This document shows, piece by piece, positions 1 through 11,678 of a stretch of 64,000 bases of DNA. Every line of letters begins with the position of its first letter. Within the stretch, counting starts at the first letter, position 1. The stretch comes from Yoonia sp. F2084L (lineage in GTDB: Bacteria > Pseudomonadota > Alphaproteobacteria > Rhodobacterales > Rhodobacteraceae), in contig NZ_JALKAH010000002.1 of the NCBI RefSeq assembly GCF_023015625.1, forward strand, positions 62,001-126,000, in the 5' to 3' direction. The notes beneath the pieces are model-generated. The model was not told where the DNA came from. It saw only the letters and a program-made list of their open reading frames with translations, and did not search any database. The position numbers and the translations under genes were made by a program.

Positions 1-630
1 CTATACGATGTCTTGCGTATGACAAAGGCGCTGCCACCGCAGGCGGCACCTGAAAGCGGCAAGTCGCATTACTCGGACACCAATTACCAACTGCTTGGAG
101 CGGTCATCGAAACCGCAACCGGTCAAACCTATGATCAGGCGCTGCAAAGCCGCATTTGTGAACCACTAGGACTGACGCAAACCGGCGTGTTACAGGGAAA
201 CGACATGGGTCTTCCGGTATATCACAAAGACAAAAGACTGGACGTCCCTCAAATCCTCGCAAGCATGACGTCGGATGGCGGCATCATTTCTACCATGGAT
301 GAAATGCTGACTTTTCTGCGCGCCTTTATGGATGGTCAACTGTTCAAGCCAGAAAACGCTGTCCAAATGCGTCAGTGGAACCGGCTCTTTTTTCCGCTTC
401 AATATGGGTACGGGCTTATGCGGGTCAAACTGCCCCGTTGGATGACGCTGTTTCGCGCCACGCCTGAGTTGATCGGGCACTCCGGGGCAAGTGGATCTTT
501 CGCCTTTTATGCACCGGAACCGGACATTTACCTGATCGGGTCGTTCAACCAGACCGACGCACCGCGGCGGCCCATCGCTTTCATGCTGCAATTGCTGAAC
601 CTCGTTGCAAAACACGGGGCATCAAGATGA
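1..630 (+). CDS. Serine beta-lactamase-like hydrolase, C-terminal part (5' end outside window)
   Basis: The open frame runs in from the window edge, so the N-terminus with the S-x-x-K nucleophile motif is missing. What remains resembles the class C beta-lactamase/penicillin-binding fold: YSDTNYQLLG corresponds to the Y-x-N motif region, and GHSGASGSFAFY near the C-terminus corresponds to the KTG/HxG strand. Members include D-Ala-D-Ala carboxypeptidases, esterases and true beta-lactamases, so the substrate cannot be told. The stop codon overlaps an ATG at 627 (ATGA), which suggests translational coupling to the next gene of the same superfamily. Confidence 0.8.
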   Translation, partial: LYDVLRMTKALPPQAAPESGKSHYSDTNYQLLGAVIETATGQTYDQALQSRICEPLGLTQTGVLQGNDMGLPVYHKDKRLDVPQILASMTSDGGIISTMDEMLTFLRAFMDGQLFKPENAVQMRQWNRLFFPLQYGYGLMRVKLPRWMTLFRATPELIGHSGASGSFAFYAPEPDIYLIGSFNQTDAPRRPIAFMLQLLNLVAKHGASR

Positions 631-707
631 AACGCATGCTCAAGTGGATGACTGGCGCGGCGGCGGTCCCGATTGCTTTTTTTCTGGTCGTCAGTGATGC
701 CAGATAA
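627..707 (+). other. 26-codon ORF resembling the lost signal peptide of the next gene
   Basis: This short frame starts at the ATGA overlap with the preceding gene. It encodes a basic N-terminus (MKRMLKWM) followed by a hydrophobic stretch (AAAVPIAFFLVV), then stops. It looks like an export signal. The downstream hydrolase continues in another frame, and a run of seven T at 675-683 lies where the two frames could be joined by losing one base. It may be the true 5' end of the downstream gene, separated by a real or sequencing frameshift. Confidence 0.5.
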
Positions 708-1764
708 GAACAACAGACACAGACGTCTCCAATCCATGATGCGACCCTATGAGAGCCCGCACCACGCTGTTGTCGCCTTTCAGTTGCTCAACGAGAAGGT
801 GACATACCTCCACTCCGGGTCAGAGGTCTCTGATGCCCCGTGTGAGGATTGGTTTTTCGAGATTGGCTCCATCACCAAGGTCTTCACGGCAATCCTGCTC
901 TGTCTGCTGGTCGAAGAGGGTAGGATCGACCCACAAGCGCTGGTGCGCGATATGTCTGACACTTTGAAAGACGTGCCCGAGTGGATTACCCCTGAACGCC
1001 TGATTTCGCACACAAGCGGACTGCCGAACTATTTCATGCCCCTATGGAAAGCACTGCTAAGGCAACAGCCGGATGGCCCCTATGCAGCGTTTTCGCGTGA
1101 GGACCTGCTCGCGTGGTTCCGAAATCGCCGCGGCAGGCCGCGCCCGTCCACAGATCGGCATGTCTACTCGAACCTTGGTGTGGGCCTATTGGGCGAAGCA
1201 ATGGCCATCTTGGAAGGGAAGCCTTTCGTTGAACTTCTCGTAGAGAAGGTGACCGGCCCGATGGCACTCAAGGACACAACTGATCATCTCGACAGCGGTC
1301 AGCACAACCGCTTCGCCAATCCAAAGACAACCAGGGGCAAATCCATCCCGCCTTGGACATTTCAAGCCTTGGCTGCGGCCGGTTGCCTGCGGTCCACGGC
1401 GCAGGATCTCGCTCGTTTTGCCAGTGTCGTTATCCGTGCAGCGAACACCCCCAAAACGGCCCTTGACCGAGCGATCCACAGGTCAACGCTTCCGCTATAT
1501 GGTCTTGGCCCGAAAGGGGCCATGGCTCCGACAGCGCAATGTTCTGGCTGGCTGTTGGTGACGCCGGACAACCGAGAGCCAGGGTTTCTGTTTCACAATG
1601 GCGGAACGGCCGGATCGTCATGCGCCCTCTATGTCAATCCTGAACGGAATGCGGCGTTCGCCATCCTGTCAAACAATGGGGTTGCGGGAAATATATGGGG
1701 GAGCACAAAGCTCAACTGGTCCAAGCCGATGAAACATGCCAGTGAGCTGTTTGCTATGGGTTGA
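673..1764 (+). CDS. Serine beta-lactamase family hydrolase, probable N-terminal frameshift
   Basis: This is a class C beta-lactamase-like serine hydrolase. Counting from the TTG at 673, the visible motifs are S66-I-T-K69 (nucleophile and general base), Y165-S-N (second catalytic motif) and H308-N-G-G (third motif). About 360 residues is normal for the family. The start is doubtful: TTG 673 lies at a seven-T run, ATG 697 is the next candidate, and neither has a good ribosome-binding site. A signal-peptide-like ORF ends in another frame at 707. Removing one T would fuse the signal to this ORF and give an exported enzyme. It is a tandem paralogue of the preceding gene. The substrate (peptidoglycan peptide, ester or lactam) is unknown. 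Confidence 0.75.
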   Translation: MLFFWSSVMPDKNNRHRRLQSMMRPYESPHHAVVAFQLLNEKVTYLHSGSEVSDAPCEDWFFEIGSITKVFTAILLCLLVEEGRIDPQALVRDMSDTLKDVPEWITPERLISHTSGLPNYFMPLWKALLRQQPDGPYAAFSREDLLAWFRNRRGRPRPSTDRHVYSNLGVGLLGEAMAILEGKPFVELLVEKVTGPMALKDTTDHLDSGQHNRFANPKTTRGKSIPPWTFQALAAAGCLRSTAQDLARFASVVIRAANTPKTALDRAIHRSTLPLYGLGPKGAMAPTAQCSGWLLVTPDNREPGFLFHNGGTAGSSCALYVNPERNAAFAILSNNGVAGNIWGSTKLNWSKPMKHASELFAMG

Positions 1765-2066
1765 TTTTGCTAAAGCCGTCACCGCCAATAGCTGTGCCCG
1801 ATTGTTCAACGTTTCGTTTTGCGCACGGTTCGCATGAACGACCGGTTTTTTGCGGCACGGCGGCATCGGAAATTTGTGACCCTGCAGCAATATTCATGTT
1901 GGGAGCGCACGCAGCACAAAATCAATGTGTCCGCTATGGGCTCAAAGCGGCCAAAAGGGTCGCTCGCAGTAAACACGAATCTGACGGAACTGTTTGGCTG
2001 AGAATTTGAAGCTAATTGTCATAAGTCGTTGTGGCGCAGCCCTATGGAGGGCTGCGCCACAACCAT
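1765..2066. other. Intergenic stretch without a convincing gene
   Basis: About 300 bases between the hydrolase and katG. Short open frames exist here (for example 1761-2009 on plus), but they have no ribosome-binding site, no recognisable domain and unconvincing composition. The only structure seen is the strong inverted repeat at its right end, described separately. Confidence 0.6.
2028..2063 (-). terminator. Strong hairpin directly after katG
   Basis: A perfect inverted repeat of 16 bp (arms 2028-2043 and 2048-2063, loop ATGG) begins four bases beyond the katG TAA. No T-run follows on the katG strand, so it is either a non-canonical terminator or an mRNA 3'-end stabiliser. Confidence 0.6.
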
Positions 2067-4310
<2,244 letters not shown>

Positions 4311-4336
4311 CTACGTGATTGGTTCAAGATCGCGCT

Positions 4337-4349
4337 TAGAATCATTCTA
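4337..4349. promoter_or_regulatory. Palindromic LysR/OxyR-type box between katG and oxyR
   Basis: TAGAATCATTCTA is a perfect 6-1-6 palindrome of the T-N11-A form expected for LysR-family operators. It sits about 60 bp from each start codon of the divergent katG and oxyR genes. This is the place where OxyR would repress its own gene and activate katG. Assignment is inferred from position and form only. Confidence 0.65.
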
Positions 4350-4407
4350 GCACGTCACCACCATTGGTTTAAGTTGCATTTTTTGATTGTCATCATAACT
4401 TCACATT

Positions 4408-5313
4408 ATGAAGAACCTAACACTGAAACAGCTGCGCTATTTCGAGGCCTTGGCCCGCCACGGGCATTTTGGTCGGGCGGCGGATGCCTGTGCAATCTCG
4501 CAACCGGCCTTGTCTGTGCAGATCAAGGAGTTGGAGCAAAGCCTTGGCACACCCCTTTTTGAACGGGGTCCGCGCCATGTCAGTCTGACTGCTTTTGGCG
4601 AAGACTGGGCGCTGCGCGTGCGCGAGATCTTGCGCGCTGTTGATGAGTTGGGTGACATGGCCCGCGCGGCGCAAACGGGTTTGGTTGGGCGGTTGCGCAT
4701 CGGCGTGATCCCCACCATTGCGCCCTATCTTTTGCCCGGTCTCATTGGGCATCTTGCCCGCGTGCATGCTGAGCTTGATGTGCACATCCGCGAAACGGTA
4801 ACGCCCAAACTGATCGAAGAACTTGGTGATGGGCGCATTGATACGGCGATCGTGGCTTTGCCCGTGGCCGAACCGGGGTTCGAAGAAGTGCCGCTGTTTG
4901 ATGAAAACCTGATGCTGGTGCGACCCAAGGACGACGGTCATCATCCGGTGCCAAGCCCCGATGCATTGCGTCAGATGCGTCTTTTGATGCTGGAAGAGGG
5001 GCATTGCTTTCGCGATCAGGCGCTGTCGTTTTGCAATCTGCAAACGACGATGCCGCGCGAAGGGTTAGACGGCAGTTCACTTTCAACGCTGGTGCAGATG
5101 GTGGGTGCGGGCATTGGGGTCACCCTGATCCCAGAAATGGCGGTGAGGGTCGAGACACGCTCTGCCCCGGTCAGTATCGGGCGGTTTGCAGAACCGCAGC
5201 CGAAACGTACCGTCGGAATGATCTGGCGCAAGACGAACCCACTGGCCGGTCAATTGCGGCAAGTGGCGGATGTGGTGCAGCAGGTGGGCCTTGGTTTGCC
5301 CTGCGATGTCTAG
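4408..5313 (+). CDS. oxyR: Peroxide-sensing LysR-family regulator OxyR
   Basis: LysR-type regulator of 301 residues. An N-terminal winged helix-turn-helix (about residues 3-62, with SQPALSVQIKELE as recognition region) is followed by a periplasmic-binding-like sensor domain. The redox pair is present: C200 in LEEGHCFRDQAL and C209 in SFCN, matching in context the C199/C208 disulfide switch of E. coli OxyR. It is divergent from katG, the classic partner. It should sense hydrogen peroxide in the cytoplasm and act at the palindrome at 4337-4349. Its stop overlaps that of the convergent LysR gene at CTAG. Confidence 0.93.
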   Translation: MKNLTLKQLRYFEALARHGHFGRAADACAISQPALSVQIKELEQSLGTPLFERGPRHVSLTAFGEDWALRVREILRAVDELGDMARAAQTGLVGRLRIGVIPTIAPYLLPGLIGHLARVHAELDVHIRETVTPKLIEELGDGRIDTAIVALPVAEPGFEEVPLFDENLMLVRPKDDGHHPVPSPDALRQMRLLMLEEGHCFRDQALSFCNLQTTMPREGLDGSSLSTLVQMVGAGIGVTLIPEMAVRVETRSAPVSIGRFAEPQPKRTVGMIWRKTNPLAGQLRQVADVVQQVGLGLPCDV

Positions 5314-6185
5314 TGATCGCTACTCAGTAACTTACCTAGCAACGGATTCGGGAATTTGCGCGCAACGGTGACAGCATGGAAGCTTTCGGTCAGCCCCATT
5401 TGATGATGTGCCTCGATCAGCATCCCGGATTGTAGCTCGTTTTGCACGGCAATCGGCGGCAGCACCGCCAGCCCAATATCTTCGCGCGCTAGCAGGCGCA
5501 TCATCGCCATATCGTCCACCTCTGCCGCGATTGTCGGGCTGATGTCGTGGCGGGCGCAAAGGCGGTCGAAACCAGCGCGCACCGGGCTGTCTTCGGTTGG
5601 AACGATCATCGGATTGTTGCCCAGCAGCTTTGGCAGAGGCAGATCACCGGCAAGGCGCGTGGGCGTGCCAATAAGACTGACGGGCTGGTCCGAGATGGGT
5701 TGCGAGATGAAATTCGACATCGCATCGTGGGCCGGGGCGCGATTGGTCAGGACCACATCAAGGCTCAGCGTCTCCAGGCTTTGCAGCAGCTCCACCAGCG
5801 TGCCCGAGCGCAGGACGAGTTCTACGTCTGGCAGGCCCAAGAGTGGCCGTAGAAACTCGATTTGAAAGTTACGCGACAACGTGGCCAACGCACCCACCCG
5901 CAGCACCTGCCGTGGTCGCCCTTGCTGGCTGAGCGTGCCCAGCAGGTCTTTGCCCGCATCAAAAATCGTATCGGCATAATCCAGCGTGATCCGCCCGGCC
6001 TCTGTCAGGTGCAACTGCCGCCCGCGCCGTTCGAAAAGCGCATGACCCAAGCGATCCTCAAGCTTGCGGATTTGAACCGAAAGCGCGGATTGCGACAGGT
6101 TCAGTTTGCCAGCGGTCCGTGTGAGGTTGCCATCATGGGCCACAGCCCAGAAATAGCGCAGATGATTGTAATTCATATCTGACAT
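5310..6185 (-). CDS. LysR-family regulator next to dabBA (NhaR-like)
   Basis: LysR-type regulator of 291 residues. The N-terminal helix-turn-helix has LSQSALSVQIRKLE at about residues 29-42 and the LFERRGRQLHLTEAG wing. The effector domain has no cysteine pair like that of OxyR. The N-terminus resembles the NhaR group. It is divergently transcribed from dabB, with an inverted repeat 5 bp from its own start, so it is the probable local regulator of dabBA, perhaps sensing inorganic carbon status or ion balance. The effector is unknown. The start is the first of two close ATGs (6185; 6176 is also possible). Confidence 0.85.
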   Translation of the reverse strand: MSDMNYNHLRYFWAVAHDGNLTRTAGKLNLSQSALSVQIRKLEDRLGHALFERRGRQLHLTEAGRITLDYADTIFDAGKDLLGTLSQQGRPRQVLRVGALATLSRNFQIEFLRPLLGLPDVELVLRSGTLVELLQSLETLSLDVVLTNRAPAHDAMSNFISQPISDQPVSLIGTPTRLAGDLPLPKLLGNNPMIVPTEDSPVRAGFDRLCARHDISPTIAAEVDDMAMMRLLAREDIGLAVLPPIAVQNELQSGMLIEAHHQMGLTESFHAVTVARKFPNPLLGKLLSSDH

Positions 6186-6189
6186 TCAT

Positions 6190-6206
6190 TCGTTTTAAGT
6201 GAACGA
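6190..6206. promoter_or_regulatory. Inverted repeat in the lysR-dabB intergenic region
   Basis: TCGTT-N7-AACGA lies immediately upstream of the LysR start and about 85 bp before dabB. A dyad at this spot is the expected binding place for the LysR protein to control itself and the divergent dabBA operon. Support is positional only. Confidence 0.45.
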
Positions 6207-6288
6207 TATGTATCAAACAATGTATTTTTTATCTGGATGCCTTTGCCATATCCCGTCGTGAAATCAAAACGCGCGATGGAGACGACAC

Positions 6289-7875
6289 ATGCTGCTCAAC
6301 GCTTTGCCCTTACTGGCCCCCCTGATCCTGCTCGCGGCGGCATTTGCGCCGCGTTACCTGCAAGATGTCTCAACCGCCAAGGGCGCCCTGTGGGCTGAAC
6401 AGGCAACGTTGGGGACTATTGCGGTTGCGGTCCTGTCGGCGATTGTTTTGGCGGTGAATGGCAGCGGGGATAGCTTTCTGATTGGCCTGTTTGGCGTCGG
6501 TCTGTCGGTTCGCCTTGATATCGTCAGCGTCATCATGTTGCTGCTGGTCACCTTCATCGGCTGGGTCGTGGTCCGCTATGCCCGCACGTATCTGGACGGG
6601 GAAGAGCGGCAGGATGCTTTTACCTTTTGGCTGTTGGCGACGCTGGCCACCGTCTTGTTTTTGATACAGTCGGGGAATGTCACGCAGTTCGTCGTGGCAT
6701 GGATCGCCACCAGCATGTGTTTGCACAAGCTGCTGTTGTTCTATCCAGAACGGGTGGCGGCGCAGCGTGCGGCGCATAAGAAATACGTCATGGCGCGGAT
6801 CGGTGATGTGGCGGTCATTGGTGCTGCGATTTTACTGGCCAGCAGCTACGGCACGACGCAGATCTCGGCCATTCTTGCGCAAGCAGAGCAGGGGCTGGGC
6901 GGCGGTCTGGCGCTGGCGGCTGCTGCGCTAATCGCGCTGGCCGCGATCCTGAAATCGGCACAATTCCCCACGCATGGTTGGTTAACCGAGGTCATGGAGG
7001 CCCCGACACCCGTATCCGCCTTGCTACACGCAGGCGTGGTCAATGCTGGTGGCTTTGCCCTGATCCGCTTTGCCGATGTGATGCTGTTGTCGCCTCTGGT
7101 TCTGGCAATCCTTGTGATGGTGGGCGGTTTCACGGCGCTCTTTGGGGGGCTTGTCATGCTGACCCAACCAACGGTGAAAGCCTCGCTGGCGTGGTCAACC
7201 ATCGCGCAGATGGGGTTCATGATCCTGCAATGTGGTTTGGCGCTGTTCCCGCTCGCTTTGCTGCACATCGTGGCGCACTCGCTTTACAAAGCGCACGCTT
7301 TCCTGTCGGCAGGCAATGCGGTGCAGAACGTGGCCGCTATTCGTAAACCGGGGCCGGTGGCGGTGCCAGATATGAAGGCGGTGACACGCGCCTTTGTCGT
7401 GGCCATTGCGATCTATGGTATCGTTTACGCGATCCTTGGGCTGGGTTTTGACTTTGGCGGCAAGTCCCCTCAAGCAGTCGCCTTGGGCGCGATCCTGATC
7501 TTTGGGGTGGCGTACTTGCTGGCCCAAGGTTTTGCAGATGAAGCCCCGCAAGCACTGACCCAACGCACGGCGGTTTATGCGGGAACCGTCACGCTCAGCT
7601 ACCTTGTGCTGCAACGCGCATCGGAGTGGTTGACCGCAGGCACATTGCCCGCGACCCCGGCAGCAGGCGCGCTGGAATGGGCGTTGATTATCCTTGCAAT
7701 GATCAGCTTTGGTTTGGTCGCACTGGCCCAAGCGACGTTGCCTTTGTGGTCCTATCACCCCGCAGCACAGGGTCTGCGCGTGCACCTGTCCAACGGGCTC
7801 TATATCAACGCGATCTCTGACCGGGTTTTAGGCGGTTGGAAGCGGACATCATCCAATAAAGGAGCAGCACAATGA
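6289..7875 (+). CDS. dabB: DabB, proton-channel-like membrane subunit of inorganic carbon accumulation complex
   Basis: Polytopic membrane protein of 528 residues from the proton-conducting NADH-quinone oxidoreductase L/M/N (Mrp antiporter) family, with many hydrophobic helices. The conserved core is visible as [24 protein letters not shown] (about residues 226-249) and [16 protein letters not shown]. It is not part of a nuo or mrp operon. It is followed by a DUF2309 gene with ATGA overlap, the arrangement of DabB-DabA, in which DabB supplies a cation gradient to drive CO2 hydration by DabA. The start ATG at 6289 follows a GGAGA-like ribosome-binding site. Confidence 0.9.
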   Translation: MLLNALPLLAPLILLAAAFAPRYLQDVSTAKGALWAEQATLGTIAVAVLSAIVLAVNGSGDSFLIGLFGVGLSVRLDIVSVIMLLLVTFIGWVVVRYARTYLDGEERQDAFTFWLLATLATVLFLIQSGNVTQFVVAWIATSMCLHKLLLFYPERVAAQRAAHKKYVMARIGDVAVIGAAILLASSYGTTQISAILAQAEQGLGGGLALAAAALIALAAILKSAQFPTHGWLTEVMEAPTPVSALLHAGVVNAGGFALIRFADVMLLSPLVLAILVMVGGFTALFGGLVMLTQPTVKASLAWSTIAQMGFMILQCGLALFPLALLHIVAHSLYKAHAFLSAGNAVQNVAAIRKPGPVAVPDMKAVTRAFVVAIAIYGIVYAILGLGFDFGGKSPQAVALGAILIFGVAYLLAQGFADEAPQALTQRTAVYAGTVTLSYLVLQRASEWLTAGTLPATPAAGALEWALIILAMISFGLVALAQATLPLWSYHPAAQGLRVHLSNGLYINAISDRVLGGWKRTSSNKGAAQ

Positions 7876-10274
7876 TGGCGGATACTTTTTCGGGCTATGC
7901 CGGTGTGCATCTGGAGCTGATTGCAAAGGCAGAAAGCGCGGGCCGCGCGATCCCGCCGCTTTGGCCCTTGTCCTCATCTGTCGCGGTGAATCCGTTTCTG
8001 GGCCAGACAGAGCAGAGCCTGCCTGAAGTTGCAGCCTTACTGGACCGGGTTGCGGGCACGGCGGTGACGATGCCGCGTGACTGGTATGCAGCGAAGATCG
8101 CGGACGGAACAATCGACGATGCCGATCTTTTGGCGGCACTTGCGCAGTTTCCGGGTGCAACGGATGATGTTGCCGCGCTGAAGGCGGCGGCGCAGATGCC
8201 ATCCACTGCTACTTCTGCACTGCCGACCATCGCCGATTTGGCCGCTGAGGTTTCGGGCATCGATTGGCCGGGTATCATTGCCGAACGGTTTGGCGTCTGG
8301 GCTGCGGGTTACTTTGATGCAGGCCAAGCGCTGTGGCAGACCAAACCGGGCCGCCGCGCCTTTGATGCATGGCGTGATTTTGCCAGCCGCGATCTTACGG
8401 CTGAGATTGCAGGGCTTGCCGGGTTTGGTGCGCTGGTCGCGAACACACCGCAACAGACACGCAATGCACTCGTGGCGGCGAGTGATGTGTTGGGCCTGAC
8501 GGTGGAGGCTTCGCAAACCTATTTCCACCAGTTACTTTTGGGTCTTGGGGGATGGTCGCAGGTCGCGCGCTACCGGCTTTGGCAGGCGGAACTGGCAGGT
8601 GGCACGGATGTGACGACCACCGACGTTCTGACGATCCGTTTGATTTGGGAACAGGCGCTTTACGCGCAATATCAATCCCAGATTGACGAAAGATGGGCCG
8701 AGGTGCGCGCCGCACATGCCGCCCCCTTGGCTCCAAGCGAGGATCAGTTGATTGATGCAGCTTTGCAGGCCGCGGCTGAGTTTGCTGGTCAGCGCGGGCT
8801 GGCGGATACGTTGCAAAAGCCGTCCGAGATCCCGGTTGAAGGACGCCCGGCATTGCAGGCGGCCTTCTGCATTGATGTGCGGTCCGAGGTGTTTCGCCGT
8901 GCGCTCGAAAGCGTTGATCCCAGCATTCAGACGTTGGGCTTTGCTGGGTTCTTTGGCCTGACAGCATCGCACCAGAGCTTTGCTTCTGATGTCGCCGAAA
9001 AGCGTCTGCCGGTCCTGCTCAACCACGGTGTGACCAGCAAGGCGGGAGGTCCGGCCGACGCGACTGCTGATCAGAACGCGCGCTTTGCTGCGCGTGCGGG
9101 CCGGGCATGGGGACGGTTCAAGCTGGCGGCGGTTTCATCGTTTGCTTTTGTTGAAGCAACAGGTCCGATTTATATCAGCAAGTTGATACGCGATGCACTT
9201 GGCGTGGACGGCGCAAAAACGCCCGATAAGCAAGCACCGGTTTTGGATGACAGCTTTGGTTTGGAAGACCGGATCGGGGCTGCGACGTCCATTCTTGGGG
9301 CGATGTCGCTGACCGATAACTTTGCGCCTTTGGTCCTGCTGTTCGGGCATGGGGCCAATGTGGTGAATAACCCCCACGCCAGCGCGCTGCATTGTGGCGC
9401 CTGTGGTGGGTATACAGGCGAGGTGAATGCACGGCTTTTGGCGGGCATTTTGAACGACAAGGACGTGCGCGCCGGGCTGGCCGATAATGGGATCACGATC
9501 CCGGAGGATACCCTGTTTGTCGGCGGGTTGCATGACACCACGACGGATGATGTGACGATCTACGAAGGTGATTTCGCGGGGCATCAGCACCAGAGCCACT
9601 TGAAGACCGCGCGGGGTTGGCTGGCGTCAGCCGGCAAGTTGGCACGGACCGAGCGGGCTTTGCGCCTGCCGCGTGCGACCAACGGTGACGACATTAGCAA
9701 ACGTAGCCGGGACTGGGCCGAAACACGGCCTGAGTGGGCATTGGCAGGCTGCAAGGCCTTCATTGCAGCCCCTCGTGCGCGCACAAAGGGCAAAGGGTTG
9801 GAAGGTCGCGCGTTCCTGCATGACTATGACTGGCAAAAGGACGATGGCTTCGGCGTGCTTGAGCTGATCCTGACAGCGCCTGTCGTCGTCGCCAGTTGGA
9901 TCAGCTTGCAATACTATGGCTCTGTCGTGGCTCCCGGTGTTTTTGGGGCGGGCAACAAGCTGTTGCACAACGTCACTGGCGGTATCGGTGTGGTCGAGGG
10001 CAACGGTGGCGCGTTGCGCGGCGGCCTGCCGTGGCAGTCGGTCCATGATGGTCAGAACTATGCCCATGATCCGCTGCGCTTGTCTGTCTGTGTGGAAGCA
10101 CCAGCTGAGGCGATCAATGATATCCTGACCAAGCACCCAAATGTGCGGGCGCTGTTTGATAATCGCTGGCTGCACCTGTTCACGCTGGATGAGCAAGGAC
10201 GGATGTCCGCACGCTATGAAGGTGACCGCAAGTGGTCGCAGGTGGCAGAGATCACCGAGAAGGCTGCGGCCTGA
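7872..10274 (+). CDS. dabA: DabA, DUF2309 carbonic-anhydrase-like subunit of inorganic carbon accumulation complex
   Basis: Protein of 800 residues of the UPF0753/DUF2309 (DabA) family. The zinc site is recognisable: C333-x-D335 in [13 protein letters not shown]493 in [13 protein letters not shown] and C508 in LHCGACGG. The 15-residue spacing from H493 to C508 equals that which I recall for characterised DabA (H524 and C539). DabA with DabB is reported to hydrate CO2 to bicarbonate vectorially, raising cytoplasmic bicarbonate for carboxylases. The gene is translationally coupled to dabB (ATGA). No RuBisCO is seen in the window, so the role may be anaplerotic carboxylation. Confidence 0.92.
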   Translation: MMADTFSGYAGVHLELIAKAESAGRAIPPLWPLSSSVAVNPFLGQTEQSLPEVAALLDRVAGTAVTMPRDWYAAKIADGTIDDADLLAALAQFPGATDDVAALKAAAQMPSTATSALPTIADLAAEVSGIDWPGIIAERFGVWAAGYFDAGQALWQTKPGRRAFDAWRDFASRDLTAEIAGLAGFGALVANTPQQTRNALVAASDVLGLTVEASQTYFHQLLLGLGGWSQVARYRLWQAELAGGTDVTTTDVLTIRLIWEQALYAQYQSQIDERWAEVRAAHAAPLAPSEDQLIDAALQAAAEFAGQRGLADTLQKPSEIPVEGRPALQAAFCIDVRSEVFRRALESVDPSIQTLGFAGFFGLTASHQSFASDVAEKRLPVLLNHGVTSKAGGPADATADQNARFAARAGRAWGRFKLAAVSSFAFVEATGPIYISKLIRDALGVDGAKTPDKQAPVLDDSFGLEDRIGAATSILGAMSLTDNFAPLVLLFGHGANVVNNPHASALHCGACGGYTGEVNARLLAGILNDKDVRAGLADNGITIPEDTLFVGGLHDTTTDDVTIYEGDFAGHQHQSHLKTARGWLASAGKLARTERALRLPRATNGDDISKRSRDWAETRPEWALAGCKAFIAAPRARTKGKGLEGRAFLHDYDWQKDDGFGVLELILTAPVVVASWISLQYYGSVVAPGVFGAGNKLLHNVTGGIGVVEGNGGALRGGLPWQSVHDGQNYAHDPLRLSVCVEAPAEAINDILTKHPNVRALFDNRWLHLFTLDEQGRMSARYEGDRKWSQVAEITEKAAA

Positions 10275-11678
10275 TCAGGCGATAACCTGCAGATGTTGTT
10301 TCTGTGAGGCCGTGTCGTGCGCTTGTAGCGACATCGGCCAGCGGATGAACAGCATCGCGGCCCCGTTGATTTGATGATGGCTCAGGGTTTGGACCAGATC
10401 GCCAATAGCGCAGGTGGCGGTCACCTGTTCTTTGCGCTGGGCCTTGGCGACGATCTGCACCTGCAATGGCACGCCGGGACAGGTGTTTTGTAGCTGGGCA
10501 CTGATGCCCTCGGCGGCACCGACGGCCATGTAAAGTGCAACGCAAGTGCCCGGTTTTAGATCACGGATCGGATCGGGAACAACATAGCCCTCTTGCCGAT
10601 GCCCGGTGGTCAGCACCAGCGTATCCACCTCGCCCCGTTCGGTCAGGCTGTCGCCAACTGCAGCTGCAGCGGCGCAGGCTGCGGTGACACCGGGGACGAT
10701 TTCAAACGGGATGCTGCTGGCTTTCAGTGCGTCTGTTTCTTCAGTGCTACGCCCAAAGACGCCCGGATCACCGCATTTCAAACGTACGACGCGCTGCCCG
10801 CGCTTTGCAGCAGCGACCAGCGTTTGGGTGATCTTTTCCTGCGGCCAACTGTGGCAGCCCGGAGCTTTACCGACGTAGATGCGTTCGGCATCGCGCCGTG
10901 CCAGTTCAAGGATTTCAGGGTCAAGCAGTCGGTCATAATAGATCACATCGGCCTCTTGCAGCCGTTGCACGCCGCGCAGAGTGATCAGGTCCTTTGCACC
11001 GGGACCAGCGCCAACAAGGCTGACGCTTCCGCCTTGTGTTGCGCCAAACTCGCCGGTTTCAATGGCTGTCTTGATTAGCTTGGCTGCGTCGCGTTCGGCC
11101 CCACTGGTAAAAAGCTGGCGCGGCGTGTCGTTGAAAACCCAGCGCCAGAGGTCACGCCGGGCGCGCGGAGCAAGCCGGGCTGCCGCAGCTGTGCGTAGCC
11201 TGCCTGCCAATGCAGCCAGATCGCCCAGACTTGGCTCTAACACTTCTTCGAGTTTTGTCTTGATCTGACGGGCCAGTACAGGAGCCGTGCCTTCGGTGCC
11301 GATCGCCACAACAACCGGGTCGCGATCAACGATGGATGGGGTGATTGCGTCGCACAGATGCGGTTGGTCGACGACGTTGACGGTGGCACCGGCCTCTTGT
11401 GCCAACGCGTGCAGCGCCATGTCTGCACCGGGACAACCCGATGCAATGAAAGCCAGTGCGCTGTCTTGAAAGCTGGCGGGTGCGATGGGGCCGGTTTGAT
11501 GCGTGATACGCCCCTGTGCGGCCAAATCGGCCAGTTCGGCATCCAGTGCTGGCGCGAGGATGACAAGCTTCGCCTCAGTTTTCAGGATCAACCGGGCCTT
11601 TTGTGCGGCCTGCTCACCCCCGCCAACAATTACGACGCGGCGACCTGCCATTTGAAGAAACATGGGAAAGGTTTTCAT
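10275..11678 (-). CDS. cysG: Sirohaem synthase CysG (precorrin-2 dehydrogenase and uroporphyrinogen-III methyltransferase)
   Basis: Bifunctional enzyme of 467 residues that makes sirohaem, the cofactor of nitrite reductase NirB. The N-terminal NAD-binding dehydrogenase/ferrochelatase part starts with VVIVGGGEQAAQKARLIL. The C-terminal SAM-dependent methyltransferase starts at SVSLVGAGPGAKDLITLRG, with KCGDPGVFGR and FEIVPGVTAA motifs. The frame is open further upstream, but the ATG at 11678 is chosen because it overlaps the upstream stop (ATGA) and gives the normal family N-terminus MKTFPMFLQMAGRR. Last gene of the nitrate assimilation operon. It converges on dabA with the stop codons adjacent. 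Confidence 0.95.
   Translation of the reverse strand: MKTFPMFLQMAGRRVVIVGGGEQAAQKARLILKTEAKLVILAPALDAELADLAAQGRITHQTGPIAPASFQDSALAFIASGCPGADMALHALAQEAGATVNVVDQPHLCDAITPSIVDRDPVVVAIGTEGTAPVLARQIKTKLEEVLEPSLGDLAALAGRLRTAAAARLAPRARRDLWRWVFNDTPRQLFTSGAERDAAKLIKTAIETGEFGATQGGSVSLVGAGPGAKDLITLRGVQRLQEADVIYYDRLLDPEILELARRDAERIYVGKAPGCHSWPQEKITQTLVAAAKRGQRVVRLKCGDPGVFGRSTEETDALKASSIPFEIVPGVTAACAAAAAVGDSLTERGEVDTLVLTTGHRQEGYVVPDPIRDLKPGTCVALYMAVGAAEGISAQLQNTCPGVPLQVQIVAKAQRKEQVTATCAIGDLVQTLSHHQINGAAMLFIRWPMSLQAHDTASQKQHLQVIA

Noticed and set aside
1761..2009. 82-residue open frame after the beta-lactamase-like gene
   Set aside because: No ribosome-binding site, no conserved motif, and overlapping alternative frames of similar length; treated as non-coding.
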